Shown piece by piece: positions 5,201-7,612 of a stretch of DNA of 7,612 nucleotides (its first letter is position 1; each line of letters begins with the position of its first letter). The translations under genes were made by a program, and so were the position numbers. The stretch spans positions 1 through 7,612 of the forward strand of contig CAIQXR010000278.1 in NCBI GenBank assembly GCA_903875815.1. Reading direction: 5' to 3'. The stretch is from an uncultured Actinomycetes bacterium. Lineage in GTDB: Bacteria; Actinomycetota; Actinomycetes; Nanopelagicales; Nanopelagicaceae. The notes below the pieces were generated by a model. The model saw only the letters and a program-made list of their open reading frames with translations. It searched no databases and had not been told where the DNA came from.

Positions 5201-6391
5201 GTGATTAAAAAGCCACTGCCGACTGAGGTTTACATCCTCTCGGTGGTGGCTTTTTTCGTTGCTATTGGTTATGGCCTGATCATTCCGGCCATTCCCGTCT
5301 TCACTAAGAGCTTTGGCGTCTCCAATACTGCTATCGGTTTGATCGTCTCAAGCTTTGCGTTGGCTCGATTTAGCTCTGGCCTGATCTCGGGAAAACTTGT
5401 CGATAACTTCGGCGAGCGTCAGATTCTCACCGTCGGACTCTTAATCGTGGCTGCCTCCACTCTCACCTGCGGCCTTGCCACTTCTTATTGGCAACTGCTC
5501 ATCTTTAGAACTGCTGGTGGACTTGGTTCATCTATGTTCTCCGTCTCAGCCAGCGCGCTCTTAATGCGTTCGATTGGTGATAGCGATCGCGGTCGCGCGC
5601 AATCAACATATAACGGTGCCTTTCTGATCGGCGGAATTGCCGGTCCCGCAGTCGGTGGCTTGCTCATGGCAATCTCCTTGCGCATCCCATTCTTTATTTA
5701 CACAGCCACTTTGATTATGGCCAGTGCCACCGCCTCCATCTTCTTGCGCGAATCGCGCCTGGGTCCCACCTTTACCAAGATCAACAATATGAGCGAGAAG
5801 ATTCCGATTCGCACCGCCCTTGCGCTCTATCCATATCGCGCAGCACTTGTTATTACCTTCCTCTCAAACTGGGTGCTCTTTGGAATTCGTAATACTGTCC
5901 TGCCGCTATTTGTTAAGGGAGATTTGCATTCCACATCAGTGATCGTGGGATATGGCTTTACCATTTCTGCGATAGCTCAAGGCGCAGTGCTGCTGTACTC
6001 CGGAAAAATGAGTGATCAGCGCGGACGTAAATTTGTTCTCTTGGTGGGTTCGTCATTTGTCTTTGGTGCAGTGACGGCTTTGGTATTAGCCCATAACGTC
6101 TGGTTCTTCTTTGCATCGATGGCGCTCTTTGGGCTGGGCGGGGCATTCATTGGTACTGGTCATGCAAATGTTGTGGGCGATCTCTTTGGCGGAAAAGGAG
6201 GCCAAGTCATTGCGATCTGGCAGATGGCAGGTGATGCCGGCATGATCGTGGGACCCATCGTTGTGGGCTGGGTGGCCGATGCCTTCACTTATCGAACAGC
6301 TTTCGCAGTCAGCGGGATCGCCTTCATTCTGACCTTCTTCCTGGCTGGACGATTGCCTGAGACTCGAAAGCAGAGTGCCAGAACCGTCTGA
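5201..6391 (+). CDS. MFS exporter, DHA1-like, 12 helices
   Basis: A second, unrelated-class major facilitator of 396 residues, the usual length for 12-helix drug-type transporters. Motif A appears in both halves: GKLVDNFGERQ (64-74) and GKMSDQRGRK (268-277). The antiporter motif C reads GGIAGPAVGG (144-153), and IGYGLIIPAIPVF (22-34) is a typical helix 1. The N-terminal copy of motif A has E72 where the family usually has Arg (D-x-x-G-R-R/K). The start is GTG at 5201, four bases after the stop of the upstream MFS gene; no in-frame ATG lies close by, and starting later would remove helix 1. There is no Shine-Dalgarno, so translation either couples to the upstream gene or uses a leaderless transcript. 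Probably co-regulated with its neighbour; the cargo is unknown and uptake cannot be excluded. Confidence 0.88.
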   Translation: MIKKPLPTEVYILSVVAFFVAIGYGLIIPAIPVFTKSFGVSNTAIGLIVSSFALARFSSGLISGKLVDNFGERQILTVGLLIVAASTLTCGLATSYWQLLIFRTAGGLGSSMFSVSASALLMRSIGDSDRGRAQSTYNGAFLIGGIAGPAVGGLLMAISLRIPFFIYTATLIMASATASIFLRESRLGPTFTKINNMSEKIPIRTALALYPYRAALVITFLSNWVLFGIRNTVLPLFVKGDLHSTSVIVGYGFTISAIAQGAVLLYSGKMSDQRGRKFVLLVGSSFVFGAVTALVLAHNVWFFFASMALFGLGGAFIGTGHANVVGDLFGGKGGQVIAIWQMAGDAGMIVGPIVVGWVADAFTYRTAFAVSGIAFILTFFLAGRLPETRKQSARTV

Positions 6392-6397
6392 GCCCAG

Positions 6398-6436
6398 GGC
6401 CGACCGGTTGGCCACGCCTGAGGATTGAATTCTCAG
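6398..6436 (+). terminator. Two adjacent hairpins after the MFS pair, possible terminator
   Basis: The first (6398-6413) is GGCCGACC/GGTTGGCC, a 16-base near-palindrome whose only non-Watson-Crick pair is a G-U. The second (6418-6436) has CTGAGGAT and ATTCTCAG around a TGA loop, an 8-bp stem with one G-U. They start 7 bases after the MFS stop. No T-run follows (the next bases are CAAAAAG), so this is not a classical intrinsic terminator; it could be a U-less actinobacterial type or 3'-end stabilising structure. Confidence 0.4.
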
Positions 6437-6467
6437 CAAAAAGTAGCCCAACAATCTGGACAGGCTA

Positions 6468-6496
6468 TTTACTCGCCCCATGCCTACCCCTAACCT
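6468..6496 (+). promoter_or_regulatory. Promoter of pntA, predicted leaderless
   Basis: TTTACT (6468-6473) matches TTGACA at four positions and is followed by a 17-bp spacer and TAACCT (6491-6496), a TAnnnT -10. Six bases later is the pntA ATG, so transcription is predicted to begin on its A at 6503. No Shine-Dalgarno is present. This is the best-formed promoter in the window. Confidence 0.6.
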
Positions 6497-6502
6497 CTCG
6501 TT

Positions 6503-7612
6503 ATGAGAGTCGCTGTTCCGAAAGAGATCCGACCTGGCGAAATGCGCGTGGCGCTGGTTCCAGACATCATCAACAAACTCACTAAAGCAGGGCTCGATGT
6601 GGTCATCGAATCTGGTGCTGGCTTAAACGCACAAGCGAGTGATGATCAATACCGCGCAGCAGGTGCAACTGTGCAATCTGGAAATGTGATTGCCGATGCC
6701 GACGTCGTGGCATCCGTGCAGCCACTCACACCCGACCAAATGAAATCTTTGAAAAAGGGTGCCATCACCATCTCCTTCCTCTCACCCACGACTGCTGTGG
6801 ATTCCATCGATGCCGCTGCAAGTTCTGGCGTCACAGCGATCTCGCTAGAACTCGTTCCAAGAATTTCTCGTGCGCAATCCATGGATGCACTCACTTCACA
6901 AGCACTCTGCGCCGGCTACAAGGCCACGCTCGTTGCTGCAGAAATGTCACCACGCTTCTTCCCATTACTCATGACTGCCGCAGGCACTGTGACGCCAGCA
7001 AATGTCGTTGTCCTTGGCGCAGGCGTAGCAGGGTTGCAAGCAATCGCTACGGCAAAGCGACTTGGCGCAGTGGTCAGTGCTTACGATGTTCGTCCCGCAT
7101 CAGCCGACGAAGTGAAATCGATGGGCGCAAAATTCATCACTCTAGAACTCGAAGCCCTGGAAGGCGCTGGTGGTTATGCCCGCGAGATGACAGAAGATCG
7201 CGCCGCTAAACAGCGAGAACTTCTCACACCATATATTTCTGCGGCAGATGTTTTGATCACTACCGCTGCCGTGCCAGGTCGCGCGGCACCTCGATTGGTT
7301 ACTGCCGAAATGGTTGCGACCATGTCACCCGGCTCCGTCGTTGTCGATCTCGCCTCTGAAACTGGCGGAAATGTCGAAGGCACCAAACCAGGTGAAATCA
7401 TCACCACTTCTAATGGTGTTCGCATGTGGGGCGGCAAAGATGTGCCATCACAACTCCCCTTCCATGCCTCCATGCTCTTTAGTCGAAATGTCGTCAATCT
7501 CCTGCTCCTGATGACTAAATCCGTAGATGGCAAGCCCACTGGCGAAGTCGTCCCTGACTTTGCCGATGAAATCATCGATGCTGCAACCGTCACTATGAAT
7601 GGTGCCAAGCGC
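6503..7612 (+). CDS. pntA: Proton-translocating NAD(P) transhydrogenase, alpha subunit (partial at right edge)
   Basis: The NAD(H)-binding domain I of the membrane transhydrogenase, which uses the proton gradient to drive NADPH formation from NADH. The 370 codons run open to the edge. The N-terminus MRVAVPKEIRPGE is the alanine dehydrogenase/PntA start. The RQD loop reads PRISRAQSMD (119-128), with R120, Q125 and D128 equivalent to R127/Q132/D135 of the Rhodospirillum protein. The nucleotide fold has GAGVAG (172-177) and ends its second strand with YDVRPAS (194-200). A mobile-loop tyrosine is at Y225, followed by TTAAVPGRAAPRL (253-265) and DLASETGGN (282-290). No membrane helix has been reached, so it cannot be told whether this is a split subunit (PntAA, about 370-385 residues) or the long fused form; pntAB/pntB are expected downstream. 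ATG 6503 is supported by a leaderless promoter. Confidence 0.93.
   Translation, partial: MRVAVPKEIRPGEMRVALVPDIINKLTKAGLDVVIESGAGLNAQASDDQYRAAGATVQSGNVIADADVVASVQPLTPDQMKSLKKGAITISFLSPTTAVDSIDAAASSGVTAISLELVPRISRAQSMDALTSQALCAGYKATLVAAEMSPRFFPLLMTAAGTVTPANVVVLGAGVAGLQAIATAKRLGAVVSAYDVRPASADEVKSMGAKFITLELEALEGAGGYAREMTEDRAAKQRELLTPYISAADVLITTAAVPGRAAPRLVTAEMVATMSPGSVVVDLASETGGNVEGTKPGEIITTSNGVRMWGGKDVPSQLPFHASMLFSRNVVNLLLLMTKSVDGKPTGEVVPDFADEIIDAATVTMNGAKR

Noticed and set aside
6086..6481. Minus-strand open frame of 131 codons across the end of the second MFS gene
   Set aside because: It mirrors a conserved MFS coding region, and its own translation shows no motif or plausible start signal.
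7174..7608. Minus-strand open frame of 144 codons inside pntA
   Set aside because: The opposite strand encodes the well conserved transhydrogenase domain; the reverse frame is serine/alanine-rich without any domain and is a codon-bias shadow.
1..7612. CRISPR array, tRNA/rRNA gene, insertion sequence or phage attachment site
   Set aside because: No regularly spaced repeats, cloverleaf-like sequence, transposase motif or terminal inverted repeats were seen; the window is almost completely filled by known-family genes.

Overview
The window looks like a chromosomal piece of a streamlined actinobacterium with roughly balanced base composition. Three things suggest this. A DUF4307 membrane protein sits next to greA, an arrangement I know from Actinobacteria. 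The ABC exporter is of the DrrA/DrrB type. Several genes that start a transcription unit carry a TAnnnT-like -10 box 6-7 bases before the start codon and no Shine-Dalgarno, the pattern expected for leaderless mRNAs, which are common in this phylum. A planktonic freshwater lineage such as Nanopelagicales (acI) is a guess from overall feel, not something the sequence proves.

Layout, left to right. On the minus strand are the N-terminal part of a SURF1-like cytochrome oxidase assembly factor (1-467, running off the left edge) and, just upstream of it, a 59-residue single-pass membrane protein (476-655). Only 28 bp separate the latter from a divergent plus-strand pair, DUF4307 (684-1088) and greA (1140-1628). 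The greA end converges on a minus-strand ABC-2 exporter, drrA-like ATPase (2431-3444) and drrB-like permease (1646-2434), which overlap by ATGA. A 144-bp divergent control region (3445-3588) carries a 20-bp MarR-type palindrome. From it, on the plus strand, run two MFS exporters in tandem: a 14-helix DHA2/EmrB-type (3589-5196) and a 12-helix DHA1-type (5201-6391), only 4 bp apart. After a 111-bp spacer with two hairpins and a good promoter comes the proton-translocating transhydrogenase subunit pntA (6503 to the right edge, 370 codons without a stop).

How it fits together. The middle of the window is an efflux divergon: one ATP-driven exporter and two proton-driven MFS exporters face each other across a single candidate operator, with no regulator gene in view. 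The left part is a housekeeping locus that, in mycobacteria, carries the mycothiol amidase gene mca between DUF4307 and a small protein; here mca is absent from that position. The right part opens an NADPH-generating transhydrogenase operon.

Every gene belongs to a known family, and I saw no undescribed system. The points most worth a second look are the shared efflux operator, the apparent lack of mca, and the split between leaderless first genes and a Shine-Dalgarno-led internal gene. No stretch longer than 300 bases lacks a gene.
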